Numbered from the stretch's first letter, positions 23,555 to 32,927 are shown. The stretch is 64,000 nt of DNA from Leisingera sp. ANG-M7 (GCF_000813965.1 NZ_JWLI01000007.1:186001-250000); one strand, 5' to 3'. Notes: generated by a model from the letters alone, not told the origin. Translations and numbers: made by a program.

Positions 23555-24165
23555 CCGCGGCAGCCGCCGGGCTGGCCGGCTGCCGCGTCTGCGGGACCGC
23601 CAACCCGGGCGGTGCCCGGGCCTGCACGTGCTGCGGCAGCCCGCTGGCAGCTGCCGACCCCGCCAGCCTGCAGCGCGTCTGGGCCTGGCTGGCGGCGGGG
23701 CTGATCGCCTATGTGCCCGCCAATGTCTACCCCATGCTGCGCACCACCACCTTTGGCCGCAGTTCCGAAAATACCCTGATCGGCGGCATTGCCGAACTGT
23801 TCAGCCACGGCTCCTACGGTGTGGCCCTGATCGTTTTTTTCGCCAGCATCGTGATCCCGGTGGCCAAGTTCCTGGCCATCGCCTATCTGGCGGTGTCCGT
23901 CCGCAAACTGGCAGCCCTTGGCAGCCATGGCCGGCTGGTGCTTTATGAGGTCGTCGAATTTATCGGACGGTGGTCGATGATTGATGTCTTTGTGGTGGCA
24001 ATCCTGACCGCCCTCGTCCAGCTTGATTTCGCCGCTGCCATCGCCCCCGGCATGGCGGCGGTCAGTTTTGCAATATCGGTTGCCTTCACCATGCTGGCTG
24101 CCCAGAGTTTTGATCCGCGACTGATCTGGAACGCGGAAAGCGAGAATTTGAATGACCACGCCTGA
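23521..24165 (+). CDS. pqiA: PqiA-domain membrane protein, second half
   Basis: A 214-residue second PqiA-domain protein with its own zinc ribbon (CRVCG ... CTCCG) and the best conserved family segment YVPANVYPMLRTTTFGRSSENTLIGG, followed by helices (VALIVFFASIVIPVAKFLAIAYL) and VEFIGRWSMIDVFVVAIL. It overlaps the preceding gene by 34 bases and pqiB by 14, so the four pqi genes form one coupled unit. The split of the two domains into separate proteins is common in alphaproteobacteria. Confidence 0.88.
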   Translation: MENPENPQRFLTAAAAGLAGCRVCGTANPGGARACTCCGSPLAAADPASLQRVWAWLAAGLIAYVPANVYPMLRTTTFGRSSENTLIGGIAELFSHGSYGVALIVFFASIVIPVAKFLAIAYLAVSVRKLAALGSHGRLVLYEVVEFIGRWSMIDVFVVAILTALVQLDFAAAIAPGMAAVSFAISVAFTMLAAQSFDPRLIWNAESENLNDHA

Positions 24166-26236
24166 TCCCGCCCAGATGAACATCAAGGCCCGGCGCCCTT
24201 CACCCTGGCGCAACCTGTCATTTGTCTGGCTGGTGCCGCTGACAGCGCTGGCTGTGTCGCTTGGCGTGGCCTGGCAAGCCTATTCAGAGCGCGGCGTGCT
24301 GATCACCATAACCTTTGAAAACGCCTCTGGCGTTGCGGCCAATGAAACAACGGTGCGCTACCGCGACGTGGTGATCGGCCGGGTGGAGAAGGTCGGCTTT
24401 GCCGATGATCTGAGCAAGGTCTCCGTCCAGGCCCGCATCGACAAGGACATCGCCCCCTATCTGGACGCGGATGCCAACTTCTGGGTGGTCCGGCCGGAGG
24501 TTTCAGCGCGCGGCATATCAGGGCTCAGCACTGTACTGTCCGGCGTCTATATCGAAGGCAGCTGGGACCAGGAGCTGGGCACAGCGCAGACCGCATTCCA
24601 AGGCGCTGACGGCCCGCCGCTGGAACAGCCGGGCCGCGGCGGGCGGCGGATCACCTTGCGCACCGATGACGGGCGGATGATCTCTGAGGGCGCGCCGGTG
24701 CTGTTCCGCGGCATCGAGGTCGGGCGCCTGGAAACCCCGCGCCTGACCGTCAGCGGCGACAGCATCGTCGTCGATGCCTTCATCGAGGCGCCGCATGACC
24801 GGCGCATCAATTCTGCCACCCGGTTCTGGGACAGCTCCGGCTTCTCGGTCTCGATCGGCCCCAGCGGCCTGTCGCTGGACGTCGACAGTATCGCCTCCCT
24901 GGTGGCTGGCGGCATCGAATTCGACTCAGTCTTTGACGGTGGCCAGGCTGTTGGCCCCGGCACCGTCTTCGACATCCACACCGACGAGGCCGCGGCCCGC
25001 CGTACCGCCTTTGCGCGCACCCTGTCCGGCGGGGTTGCCGTCGCCGTCGCCTTTGACGAGTCGGTTGCGGGCCTGGCCAGCGGCGCGGAAGTGCAGCTGC
25101 GCGGAGTCAAGGTGGGCGAGGTCAGCAGCCTCAACGCCACCATTCAAAGCGGCAGCGATGAGGCCGAGGTGCGGCTGATCGCCAAACTGCTGCTGGAGCC
25201 TGCCCTGATGGGCTTGCCGCGCGGTGCGGGCGAGGCAGAAGCTCTTGATTTCCTTGAACAGGCGGTGGCCGGCGGCTTGCGCGCGCGACTGGCCTCTGCC
25301 GGTCTGTTCAGCTCGGAACTGCTCGTCGATCTGGTGACGCTGGAGGACGCGGGCCCCGCAGCCTTCAACCGCGAAGCAGAACCATTCCCAGAGCTGCCAA
25401 GCGCCCCCTCCGACCTGCCCGATTTCACTGCCACCGCCGAAGGCGCGCTGGAGCGCATCAGCGAACTTCCGGTGGAAGAGCTTATGGCGCAGGCCATTGC
25501 CACCCTAGCCAGCATTGAAAACCTGGCCGCTGCCGACAGCACCCGTCAGGCACCCGCCGCTGCGGTGGCACTGCTGGAGGACACCCGCGCACTGCTTACC
25601 GATCCGGGCACCCGCGCCCTGCCGGGAGAGCTGCAGGCGGCTGTAGCGGACGTGCGTGCCCTGCTGGCAGAGCTGCAGCAGGGCCAGGCTGCAGCCAATC
25701 TCGCAGCCGCGCTGGAAAAGGGCAGCGCGGCCGCTGCCGGTATTGCCGATGCTGCAGAAGATCTGCCTGCTCTGATCTCCGCCTTCAACGCACTGGCGGC
25801 CAAGGCCAATTCTCTGGAAACCGAAGAGCTGATCAGCTCCGCCCGACAGCTGATGAACAGCGCCGACGCGCTGATCGGCACCGAAGGCGCCCGCGCCCTG
25901 CCCCCGGCCCTAACCGGCGCCTTGGACGAAATGCGTGCAACGCTGGAGGAACTGCGTCGGGGCGGGCTGGTGGAGAATGCCAATGCCACCATGGCCTCTG
26001 CCCGCGGTGCAGCGGACGCTGTGGCGGCCGCTGCCAAGGGGCTGCCAGCGCTTTCAGCCCGGCTGGAGCGCCTCGTGGCCCAATCCGAGGCGCTGATCGC
26101 CTCCTATGGCGGCCACTCCAGCTTCAACTCCGAAACCCTGGACGCGCTGCGCGAGATCAAGACCGCCGCCCGTGCGGTGTCCCAGCTGGCACGCAAGATC
26201 GAACGCGACCCGAATTCCCTGCTGTTTGGAAGATAA
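24152..26236 (+). CDS. pqiB: PqiB-type MCE-domain protein
   Basis: A 694-residue protein with one N-terminal membrane anchor (LSFVWLVPLTALAVSLGVAW, ~23-42) and three consecutive MCE domains in the periplasm: ~46-140 (ITFENASGVAANETTVRYRDVVIGRVEKV), ~160-250 (SEGAPVLFRGIEVGRLETP) and ~280-390 (LASGAEVQLRGVKVGEV). The last ~250 residues are Ala/Glu/Leu-rich helix, longer than in E. coli PqiB (546 residues). Hexameric MCE rings plus helical needle form a lipid conduit across the periplasm. Starts inside the end of the second pqiA gene. Confidence 0.92.
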   Translation: MTTPDPAQMNIKARRPSPWRNLSFVWLVPLTALAVSLGVAWQAYSERGVLITITFENASGVAANETTVRYRDVVIGRVEKVGFADDLSKVSVQARIDKDIAPYLDADANFWVVRPEVSARGISGLSTVLSGVYIEGSWDQELGTAQTAFQGADGPPLEQPGRGGRRITLRTDDGRMISEGAPVLFRGIEVGRLETPRLTVSGDSIVVDAFIEAPHDRRINSATRFWDSSGFSVSIGPSGLSLDVDSIASLVAGGIEFDSVFDGGQAVGPGTVFDIHTDEAAARRTAFARTLSGGVAVAVAFDESVAGLASGAEVQLRGVKVGEVSSLNATIQSGSDEAEVRLIAKLLLEPALMGLPRGAGEAEALDFLEQAVAGGLRARLASAGLFSSELLVDLVTLEDAGPAAFNREAEPFPELPSAPSDLPDFTATAEGALERISELPVEELMAQAIATLASIENLAAADSTRQAPAAAVALLEDTRALLTDPGTRALPGELQAAVADVRALLAELQQGQAAANLAAALEKGSAAAAGIADAAEDLPALISAFNALAAKANSLETEELISSARQLMNSADALIGTEGARALPPALTGALDEMRATLEELRRGGLVENANATMASARGAADAVAAAAKGLPALSARLERLVAQSEALIASYGGHSSFNSETLDALREIKTAARAVSQLARKIERDPNSLLFGR

Positions 26237-26237
26237 G

Positions 26238-26795
26238 ATGATTAACACCCTGAAATTTCTGCTTCCCATAACCCTGCTGGCGGCCTGCGCCGGGAGCAAC
26301 GATCCACGCTATCTGATTTCCTCTGCACCGGGTGAAACCGTCGCCAACCTGCGCTCCCGTTCGATTGAGGTGCGGCTGGTGTCGCTGCCGTCCTATGCCG
26401 CGGCCTCGGACATCGTTGCGGAGGGCGAAGGCGGCGCGCTTTATGCGCTGGGTGGCGCGCAATGGGCAGACGACCCGGCCCGCGGCATGACCGCCGCCCT
26501 GGCCCGCGGCTTGAACCAGCGCACCGGCGCTGCCGCAGCCATCGAACCCTGGCCGCTGAACAGCGGCCCGGACGCGCGTCTGGATGTGCGGGTGGATCAG
26601 GTCTATGCCCGCGCCGATGGCCAGTTTGAGCTGTCCGGCCAGTTCGCGGTCTCCTCGCCCGAGGGCACAGTGCGCGAATTCGTGAAGCGGTTTGACATCA
26701 CCACGCCCGTCAACGGCACCGGCCCGGCTGCCACCGCCGATGCCCTGGCACTAGCGCTGGCAGAGCTGGCCCGCCAGGTCTCAAAATCCCTTTAG
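26238..26795 (+). CDS. pqiC: PqiC-type outer-membrane lipoprotein (ABC auxiliary, DUF330)
   Basis: A 185-residue lipoprotein: signal peptide with lipobox LLAAC (Cys17), then the ABC-type transport auxiliary fold (RSIEVRLVSLPSYAAASDIVAEGEGGALYALGGAQWADDP). In E. coli PqiC sits in the outer membrane and receives the PqiB tube. The ATG at 26238 is one base after the pqiB stop. The longer in-frame ORF reaching back to 26106 is only the shadow of pqiB. Confidence 0.9.
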   Translation: MINTLKFLLPITLLAACAGSNDPRYLISSAPGETVANLRSRSIEVRLVSLPSYAAASDIVAEGEGGALYALGGAQWADDPARGMTAALARGLNQRTGAAAAIEPWPLNSGPDARLDVRVDQVYARADGQFELSGQFAVSSPEGTVREFVKRFDITTPVNGTGPAATADALALALAELARQVSKSL

Positions 26796-26826
26796 ACCGC
26801 CCAGCTGGAATCTTCCGGCGTGCCTG

Positions 26827-27165
26827 TCAGCAGGCCGCGGTCACGATGATCTCCACCTTCAGTTCCGGCCGCGCCAGCCTGGCCTCACCGCAGGCCCGGG
26901 CCGGGGCGTGGCCTTCCGGCACCCAAGCATCCCAGACCGCGTTCATCTCCGCAAAGTCCTTCATGTCGGCCAGCCAGACAATCGCTTGCAGCATCTGCTG
27001 CGGCGAGGAACCGGCCTTCTCCAGCAGCGCCTCGACGCGGGACAGGCAGTCGCGGGTCTGCTCGGCCACATCGGCGCCGTCGCCGACCTGGCCACAGAGA
27101 TAGGCCACGCCGTTGTGCTTCACGATCTTGCTCATGCGGGGGCCGGTTTCGATCCGTTCGATCAT
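26827..27165 (-). CDS. RidA-family reactive intermediate deaminase
   Basis: A 112-residue YjgF/YER057c/UK114 protein. Members hydrolyse enamine/imine intermediates released by PLP and flavin enzymes that act on amino acids. Landmarks: [38 protein letters not shown]; the Arg that binds the carboxylate is likely Arg94 in [16 protein letters not shown]. It is the last gene of the operon of amine/opine dehydrogenase subunits and TRAP transporter, nine bases after its neighbour, so it probably cleans up imine products of that enzyme. Confidence 0.9.
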   Translation of the reverse strand: MIERIETGPRMSKIVKHNGVAYLCGQVGDGADVAEQTRDCLSRVEALLEKAGSSPQQMLQAIVWLADMKDFAEMNAVWDAWVPEGHAPARACGEARLARPELKVEIIVTAAC

Positions 27166-27174
27166 CTTTCTCTC

Positions 27175-28569
27175 CTATTCCGCGGCAGTGGCAGCAGGGT
27201 CGTCCATCGCTGCCAGTTCGCCCAGTGTCACGGGTTTTATCGGCGGCCGGATGCGGTAATAGCCGGTCGCGTCAGGGGTCTGCCCGCTGGCCTCGGCCAG
27301 CAGCGCGGTCACGGTCAGCCCGCAATAGCGGCCCTGGCACGGCCCCATGCCCGCGCGGCCAAAGGCCTTGGCCTGGTTCGGCCCCAGGCAGCCAAGCCTG
27401 GCATAGCTGCGGATGTCACCCGCGGTGACTTCCTCGCAGCGGCAGACGATGGTGCTGTCGGCGGGCCGCACAGCACCCGCATAGGGCGGATAGGCGGCAT
27501 CCAGGAACGGCCGCACAGCGGTTTCCCTGCTGCGATGGCTGAACAGCGGCGCGGCCAGGCGGTCGCGCTCCTGCGCGGTGATCCGGCCCAACTCCTCTGC
27601 CGTTTTCAGCGCTGCAATCCGGCCCGCATATTCGGCGGCCATTGCACCGCTGATGCCCGCGCCGTCGCCGGCGATCAGAACTCCGTCCCTGCCAGTCTCG
27701 CCCCATTTTCCAGTCTCCGGCACAAAGCACTGCTGCGCTTCGGACCAGACATGCGGCACGTTGATCGAGCGCGCGGCCTGGGTGTTCGGCACCACGCCGT
27801 GATGCAGCAGGACGGTATCGCAGGCGATGCTGTGCGCCTGCCCCTTGCTGCGGAAAGTCACCGCCTCGGCCCCGGTGGTGCCCGCCACCGCGATCTCCGT
27901 GGCACCTGTATAGCGTGGCACACCGGCGCGCTTGATTTCCGCCAGCATCTTCAGGCCCTTGGCCAGATAGCGCCAGCCGCGCAGCGCGCCGGGCAGGTGG
28001 CGGGCTGCTGCCAGCGGGCTGGCCGCAGTCTGGGTCTCCACCAGTGCCAGCGGCGGCGTGCCCGCCCGCACCATCTGCGCCGCGATCAGGTACAGCAGCG
28101 GCCCGCTCCCGGCGAGCACCGCGCGGCGCGGCAGCACGCCGGATTGCTTCAGCAGGATCTGCGCAGCACCTGCAGTCATCACACCCGGCAGGGTCCATCC
28201 AGGGACCGGCATCGGGCGCTCCAGCGCGCCGGTTGCCAGAACTATCCGGTCCGCGTCCACCTGCCCTGCCCGGCCGTGCCGGGTAAAGGAGATGCGGAAC
28301 CCGTCCTCGATGGCCCAGACAACGGCACCGGACAGATGCGTGATCCCGGCCCCGCCAAGACCCGCCGTCAGGGTCGCCCCGTGCAGATACTCCTGCCCCA
28401 GAATAGCGCCGCGCAGCCCGCCCGCGCGGTCCACGTCGCGGTAGATCTGCCCGCCGGGGCGGTTTTGTTCGTCCAGCAGGGTGACGCTCAGGCCCTGTTT
28501 AGCTGCTTCGGCAGCGGCGGCCATGCCTGCCGGGCCTGCGCCGATGATTGCCAGGTCACAGCGTTTCAT
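27175..28569 (-). CDS. FAD-dependent oxidoreductase, alpha subunit of HcnB/OoxA type
   Basis: A 464-residue flavoprotein: FAD-binding GAGPAGMAAAAEAAKQG (residues ~10-26), pyridine-nucleotide-disulphide reductase-like fold, and a C-terminal BFD-like cluster domain with cysteines in CRCEEV, GCLGPNQ and GPCQGRYC. This is the plan of the large subunit in heterotrimeric opine oxidase, D-hydroxyproline dehydrogenase and HCN synthase. The start at 28569 (MKRCDLAIIGAGPAG) overlaps the [2Fe-2S] subunit gene by 14 bases. Together with its two partner genes it forms one enzyme; the substrate is not known. Cyanide synthesis is unlikely given the TRAP and RidA context. Confidence 0.88.
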   Translation of the reverse strand: MKRCDLAIIGAGPAGMAAAAEAAKQGLSVTLLDEQNRPGGQIYRDVDRAGGLRGAILGQEYLHGATLTAGLGGAGITHLSGAVVWAIEDGFRISFTRHGRAGQVDADRIVLATGALERPMPVPGWTLPGVMTAGAAQILLKQSGVLPRRAVLAGSGPLLYLIAAQMVRAGTPPLALVETQTAASPLAAARHLPGALRGWRYLAKGLKMLAEIKRAGVPRYTGATEIAVAGTTGAEAVTFRSKGQAHSIACDTVLLHHGVVPNTQAARSINVPHVWSEAQQCFVPETGKWGETGRDGVLIAGDGAGISGAMAAEYAGRIAALKTAEELGRITAQERDRLAAPLFSHRSRETAVRPFLDAAYPPYAGAVRPADSTIVCRCEEVTAGDIRSYARLGCLGPNQAKAFGRAGMGPCQGRYCGLTVTALLAEASGQTPDATGYYRIRPPIKPVTLGELAAMDDPAATAAE

Positions 28570-28867
28570 TGCCAGCCTCCGCTTCATGCGGGCGGGCAAT
28601 TTTCATGTCCTCCTCGACTTCCAGCATACAGGCCTGCTGCACCCGGCCGCCGGTTTCCACCAGGCATTCGAAACAGGCGCCCATCATGCAAAACGGCGCC
28701 CGCGGCGCGCCCGACACAGGCGTGTGGCGAAACACCTGCACGCCAGCCGCCAGCAGCGCGGCAGCCAGGTTGGCGCCTGCGGGCAGGTCCAGCGGCAAAC
28801 CGTCAAACCAGACCCGCACGCGGGGGGCATCATCTGCCAGCTCAAGAAACGGGGAATCGGTCTTCAC
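28556..28867 (-). CDS. (2Fe-2S)-binding subunit, HcnA/OoxC type
   Basis: A 103-residue ferredoxin-like subunit with cysteines in FCMMGACFECLV and, 12 residues later, QQACM, the plant-type [2Fe-2S] arrangement truncated as in HcnA/OoxC. Start is a GTG at 28867 with GGAGGTG seven bases upstream; there is no ATG at the right place, and longer frames only shadow the next gene. Overlaps both neighbours (26 and 14 bases), which shows tight coupling of the three subunits. It should relay electrons between the two flavin subunits. Confidence 0.87.
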   Translation of the reverse strand: MKTDSPFLELADDAPRVRVWFDGLPLDLPAGANLAAALLAAGVQVFRHTPVSGAPRAPFCMMGACFECLVETGGRVQQACMLEVEEDMKIARPHEAEAGNETL

Positions 28868-29942
28868 TGAACACCTCCAGATCAGGGGCGGCTGCGGTGC
28901 CTTCCAGCCAGTCAGGCAGGAACAGCGCATGGGCCGCGGCCAGGGTGATGCCGCTGTGGCAGGTGACAAGGTAAGCGCCCGGCATCCCGGGGCTTTCCTG
29001 GTAGATCGGCAAGCCATCGGGCGACAGGATACGCAGGGCGCCCCAGCTGCGCACCAGCTGCGCGCGGGCCAGCGCCGGGTAGGCCGCGATCGCCTCTGCG
29101 GCGAGGCCCGACAGACCCGGCTGCGTCACCCCGTCGTCCAGCCCCACCTCCTCGTTGGTGGCACCGATCTGAATGCCGCCCTCATCCACCTGGCGGGCAA
29201 TCAGCGAGGGGCGGTTGATCAGTTTCGGCATCTTCTCGGTAATCAGCACCTGGCCGCGCTGCGGCCGCACCGGTGCCTTGAAACCCAGCTTGGGGCCCAG
29301 CTCCATCGCGCCGAGCCCGGCGGAGAGCACAACCTTGCCCGCCGTAACCACGGTGCCATCGCTGCACTGGACCTTGAAGGCATCCGGCTTGGAGACTGCG
29401 GTCACGGTCTTGCCGTTCAGAACCGTGCCGCCCAGCCGGCGCACATCCTCTGCCAGCGAAACCAGCAGCCGCAGCGGGTTTGCGTGGCCATCCTGGTGAT
29501 GCAGGATCGCGCCTGCCACCTTGGGACCGATATGCGGCTCCTCGCGGCTCAGCGCGTTGCGGCCCAGCACTTCGTAAGGGTAGTTGCCGCCCAGCTTGTC
29601 CTTCAGCGCATCGTACTGCGCCACGGTGGCATAAAGCGTTTCCTCGGAGAAATGCAGGTCATAGCCGCCGTTCTGCTGCAACCCGACAGAGCGGCCGGTG
29701 CCGTCTTCCAGTTCTGCCGCAAACCCGGCCCAAGCTGCAGCGGACTGCTGGCTCCAGCTGGCATAGCGCGGCTGCTTCATGCCCTTGGACTGAACCCAGA
29801 CCAGGCCGAAGTTTCCGCGGCTGGCCCGGAACGCGCCGTCATCGCCGTCCAGCACCGTGACGCGCTTGCCGCGCCGGAGCAGCCCCCAGGCCACCGACAG
29901 GCCGACAACGCCGCCGCCGATCACTGCATAGTCTGCTTCCAT
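28842..29942 (-). CDS. DAO-type FAD oxidoreductase, beta subunit (HcnC/OoxB type)
   Basis: A 366-residue D-amino-acid-oxidase-fold protein with the dinucleotide motif YAVIGGGVVGLSVAWGLLRRG at the N-terminus and the closing motif GAYLVTCHSGITLAAA. Annotated relatives oxidise glycine, sarcosine, D-amino acids or opines at a secondary amine. As one of three overlapping genes it should be the catalytic subunit of the membrane-linked dehydrogenase. It stands directly after the TRAP substrate-binding gene, so the imported solute is probably its substrate. Confidence 0.88.
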   Translation of the reverse strand: MEADYAVIGGGVVGLSVAWGLLRRGKRVTVLDGDDGAFRASRGNFGLVWVQSKGMKQPRYASWSQQSAAAWAGFAAELEDGTGRSVGLQQNGGYDLHFSEETLYATVAQYDALKDKLGGNYPYEVLGRNALSREEPHIGPKVAGAILHHQDGHANPLRLLVSLAEDVRRLGGTVLNGKTVTAVSKPDAFKVQCSDGTVVTAGKVVLSAGLGAMELGPKLGFKAPVRPQRGQVLITEKMPKLINRPSLIARQVDEGGIQIGATNEEVGLDDGVTQPGLSGLAAEAIAAYPALARAQLVRSWGALRILSPDGLPIYQESPGMPGAYLVTCHSGITLAAAHALFLPDWLEGTAAAPDLEVFSEDRFPVS

Positions 29943-30011
29943 CCTGCCGCTTCTCCGGGGTTGGCTGCGGTTACGGGGCGGCGCACGGCCGCCCCTGTCC
30001 TTGATACGGGA

Positions 30012-31004
30012 TTACTTGCCGATCTGGTCAAGAATACCCTGGCCCCAGTCGGCGCCAACGTCTTCCAGAACCACCGGCCAGACGTCTTGGCGCACCTTGG
30101 CGGCCATCGCGGCCAGTTCGTCGCCGCTCAGATCGACTACCTTGGCCCCCAGCTCATCGGCCAAGCGCTGCTCCCATTTGCCCTGATCCGCTTCGGCGAC
30201 GGTCCAGCGCTGCGCTTCAAACTCCGCCGCGGCGGCTTTCAGCGCCTCCTGGTCTTCGGCGTCCAGCTCAGCCAGCGAACCGTTGGAGATGATCATGTAC
30301 CAGACCTCAAAGTGGGTATTGGCAGGCACATAGGCCTTGGTCACGTCGCGGAACGAAGCGTAATAACCCTCGGCGCCGGAACCGATGACGCCGTCAACCA
30401 CGCCGGTCTGGATCGCGGTGAACGCCTCGGAAAACGGGATCGGCGACGGGATGTAGCCCAGAGCTTCGCCGGTCAGCTGGAAGCTCTTGATGCCGGGCAC
30501 CCGCACCTTAATGCCATTGGATTGCGACGGGTCGCCGGGGCTGACCGCATCGGTATTCAGCGCAATGCCGCCGAAATACACCGGGTAGGCCGCCAGCATA
30601 GTGATGTCCTGCTTGGCATAAAGCTCTGCCATCACGTCGCGCACCGCACCGCCGGGGCCGTAGATCTTGCGCGCTTCATCCCAGTTATTGGCCAGATAGG
30701 GGAACGAGCTGATCTGCATCCGGCGGTCCGCCGCGGCAGCTGCGGGCTGGGTCGCCATGTCGATGGCGCCAACGCTGATGCGCTCCTGCACAGTGGTGTA
30801 ATCCCCCAGGGCAGAGGCCGGGAAGATGTTGATAGACACATCGCCGCCGGTGGCCTCGTCCACCTGCGCTGCAAAGGCGCGCAGTTCCTTGTCGATGGTG
30901 GTGTCCTGGGGACGCACGTGGCTCATCTTGAGGTCGGCGGCCGAGGCGAGGCCCGCCAGCGACATCAGGGCAGCAGCAGCGGTGCCGGTCAGAAAGTGTT
31001 TCAT
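30012..31004 (-). CDS. TRAP transporter substrate-binding protein DctP (locus 1)
   Basis: A 330-residue periplasmic binding protein, signal peptide MKHFLTGTAAAALMSLAGLASA. DctP-family features: IFPASALGDYTTVQERISVGAIDMA and the conserved arginine in GIKVRVPGIKSF (~residue 169), which normally holds the ligand carboxylate. So the cargo is probably an organic or amino acid. Third gene of the dctQ-dctM-dctP order and followed by the amine dehydrogenase genes. Confidence 0.93.
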   Translation of the reverse strand: MKHFLTGTAAAALMSLAGLASAADLKMSHVRPQDTTIDKELRAFAAQVDEATGGDVSINIFPASALGDYTTVQERISVGAIDMATQPAAAAADRRMQISSFPYLANNWDEARKIYGPGGAVRDVMAELYAKQDITMLAAYPVYFGGIALNTDAVSPGDPSQSNGIKVRVPGIKSFQLTGEALGYIPSPIPFSEAFTAIQTGVVDGVIGSGAEGYYASFRDVTKAYVPANTHFEVWYMIISNGSLAELDAEDQEALKAAAAEFEAQRWTVAEADQGKWEQRLADELGAKVVDLSGDELAAMAAKVRQDVWPVVLEDVGADWGQGILDQIGK

Positions 31005-31049
31005 GGGTAGTCTCCTCCGTAGGGTGTCTGGTGTTTGTCAGGGGTGGGG

Positions 31050-32348
31050 TCAGTAGCCGAAGAAACGCGGCAAGAAGAGCGACAGGTCGGGCCACAGCGA
31101 GGTCAGGAAGACCACCGGCACATAGCCTGTCAGGATCAGGATCATTGCGGGCGGGATCACCTTGGTGACCTTCACATTGCCGATCCGCGCGCCAAGGTAG
31201 AGGATCGAGGCATAGGGCGGGGTGACGCCGCCCATCGCGGTATTGACGCCCATGATCGCGGCAAACTGCACCGGGGTGACCCCGATCGCCTGCATCAGCG
31301 GCAGCAGCAGCGGCGCAATCAGGATGATGGCGGTGACGTCGTTCACGACCATGCCGACCAGGAACAGCAGGATGTTGATGAAGATCAGCAGCAGCACCTT
31401 GTTGTCGGTGATCTCGAAAATCGCGCTGACCATCTTCTGCGGGATCGCCTCATAGACGAACATCTGGCTCAGGATCATCGAGAACAGGATCATCACCATG
31501 ATCGCGCCCACCGCCGTAGCGGCTTCCTTGCCGGCCTCCAGGAAGCTGTCCCATTTCAGGCCCTTGTAGATGAAGAACCCAACCGGCAGCGCATAGATCA
31601 CCGACAGCGCGGCGGCTTCGGTCGGGGTCATGATGCCGCCGTAGATGCCGCCCAGGATGATCACCGGCATCAGCAGTGCCGGGGTCGCATTAAAGCCTTT
31701 CTTGGCCACATCGCCTGCCAGCTGGGAGAAGGTGGGCGCATCATCCAGCACCAGGTCGAACTTGCGGCTCATCCACAGGTTCATGGCCGAGAAGTTGAAC
31801 ATGATCAGCAGGCCCGGCCCCAGGGTCGCCAGGAAACAGGCAAGGATCGAGGTATCGGTCACCCAGCCATAGACGATCATGGTGACCGACGGCGGGATCA
31901 GCAGCCCAAGGATCGACGAGTTGGCAATCAGCGCGGTGGCGTATTCACGCGGGTAGCCGCGCTTCTCCATCTCCGGGATCAGCAGCGGGCCGATGGCGGC
32001 AATGCCGGTCAGGCCGGAGCCGGAGATCGCACCGATGATGGCGCAGCTGACCGCGGCCACAACGCCCAGGCCGCCGCGCACATGGCCGATGAAGGCGTTG
32101 ACGAAGTTCAAAAGCGAGGCGGCGATGCCGCTGGCCGACATGATGGTGCCGGCCAGAACAAACAGCGGAATGGCCAGCAGCACCGGGTTGCCCAATTGCT
32201 GGGAGCCCCACAGCATCATGCCCTTCATGGTCACATCGCCCAGGAAATACATGATCATCAGGGCGGCGCCAAAGCAGTAGGGCAGCGGCACGCCCAGGGT
32301 CAGCGTCAGAACCAGAACGGCGATGGCAAGGAGTGCGATTTCAATCAT
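31050..32348 (-). CDS. TRAP transporter large permease DctM (locus 1)
   Basis: A 432-residue membrane protein with about 12 helices. DctM markers: VPLPYCFGAALMIMYFLG near the N-terminus, IPLFVLAGTIMSASGIA, SGLTGIAAIGPLLIPEMEKRGYPREYATALIANSSILGLLIPPS and GVTPPYASILYLGARI. The start at 32348 overlaps the dctQ stop by four bases (ATGA). It carries the sodium-driven transport path for the DctP1 ligand. Confidence 0.95.
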   Translation of the reverse strand: MIEIALLAIAVLVLTLTLGVPLPYCFGAALMIMYFLGDVTMKGMMLWGSQQLGNPVLLAIPLFVLAGTIMSASGIAASLLNFVNAFIGHVRGGLGVVAAVSCAIIGAISGSGLTGIAAIGPLLIPEMEKRGYPREYATALIANSSILGLLIPPSVTMIVYGWVTDTSILACFLATLGPGLLIMFNFSAMNLWMSRKFDLVLDDAPTFSQLAGDVAKKGFNATPALLMPVIILGGIYGGIMTPTEAAALSVIYALPVGFFIYKGLKWDSFLEAGKEAATAVGAIMVMILFSMILSQMFVYEAIPQKMVSAIFEITDNKVLLLIFINILLFLVGMVVNDVTAIILIAPLLLPLMQAIGVTPVQFAAIMGVNTAMGGVTPPYASILYLGARIGNVKVTKVIPPAMILILTGYVPVVFLTSLWPDLSLFLPRFFGY

Positions 32349-32815
32349 TTTGCGGCTCCGGCGCGCAGGGCGTTGATATGGCGGAACAGGTGCACCGCGG
32401 TGTAGAGCATCATCAGGGCCAGACCGGCCACAAGCGCCACTTCGGAATAGAATGTCGGCAGGTAGAGCGTCGGGCTCTCCTTCCAGACCCGCCAGGCGTA
32501 CTGGGTGTATTCCCAGGCCCAGCTCAGCAGCCACAGGCCGACGGTCAGGCTGATGATTTCACCGATGATTGCCAGCACGGTGTGGCCGCGCTCTGTCTTG
32601 ATGGCGATCTCCAGCACGTTGGCGCGGATATGGGTGTCCTCGCGCGAGGCGTTCACGGCACCCAGGATGTACAGCCAGATGGTCGGGTAGAGCATGGTCT
32701 CCTCCAGCCCCATCACCGGGATCTGCAGCAGGTAGCGGGTGACCACCTGGACGAACTGGCCAAGGGCCACCAGGCAGATCAGCCCGGTCAGCAGATATTT
32801 CGAAAATGTGTCCAT
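32345..32815 (-). CDS. TRAP transporter small permease DctQ (locus 1)
   Basis: A 156-residue four-helix membrane protein of the DctQ family (TGLICLVALGQFVQVVTRYLL in the first helix, then GLEETMLYPTIWLYILGAV with the usual E-E motif). First gene of the seven-gene minus-strand operon ending with RidA and divergent from a LysR gene 112 bases away. Stabilises DctM at the inner membrane. Confidence 0.92.
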   Translation of the reverse strand: MDTFSKYLLTGLICLVALGQFVQVVTRYLLQIPVMGLEETMLYPTIWLYILGAVNASREDTHIRANVLEIAIKTERGHTVLAIIGEIISLTVGLWLLSWAWEYTQYAWRVWKESPTLYLPTFYSEVALVAGLALMMLYTAVHLFRHINALRAGAAK

Positions 32816-32927
32816 CTGTCCTCCTTCCGGTGTCCCCTCACCGGGTCTGGTGGATTTGGCTGGACAAGGGGCATAAGATCAATTTCAAAATATCTGTGAC
32901 TCCATAAACAAACTTGATACCCCAACC

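Noticed and set aside
27175-29942. Hydrogen cyanide synthase (hcnABC)
   Set aside because: Domain plan is shared, but the operon has a TRAP importer and RidA, and the family is mostly opine, amine or hydroxyproline dehydrogenases.
26908-31010. Very long plus-strand frames opposite the TRAP/dehydrogenase operon
   Set aside because: They mirror high-GC genes on the minus strand, lack family motifs and are rich in His, Arg and Gln as antisense shadows are.
32816-32927. LysR operator in the TRAP locus 1 promoter
   Set aside because: Only weak dyads (for example TAT-N10-ATA) were visible, not enough to call a site.
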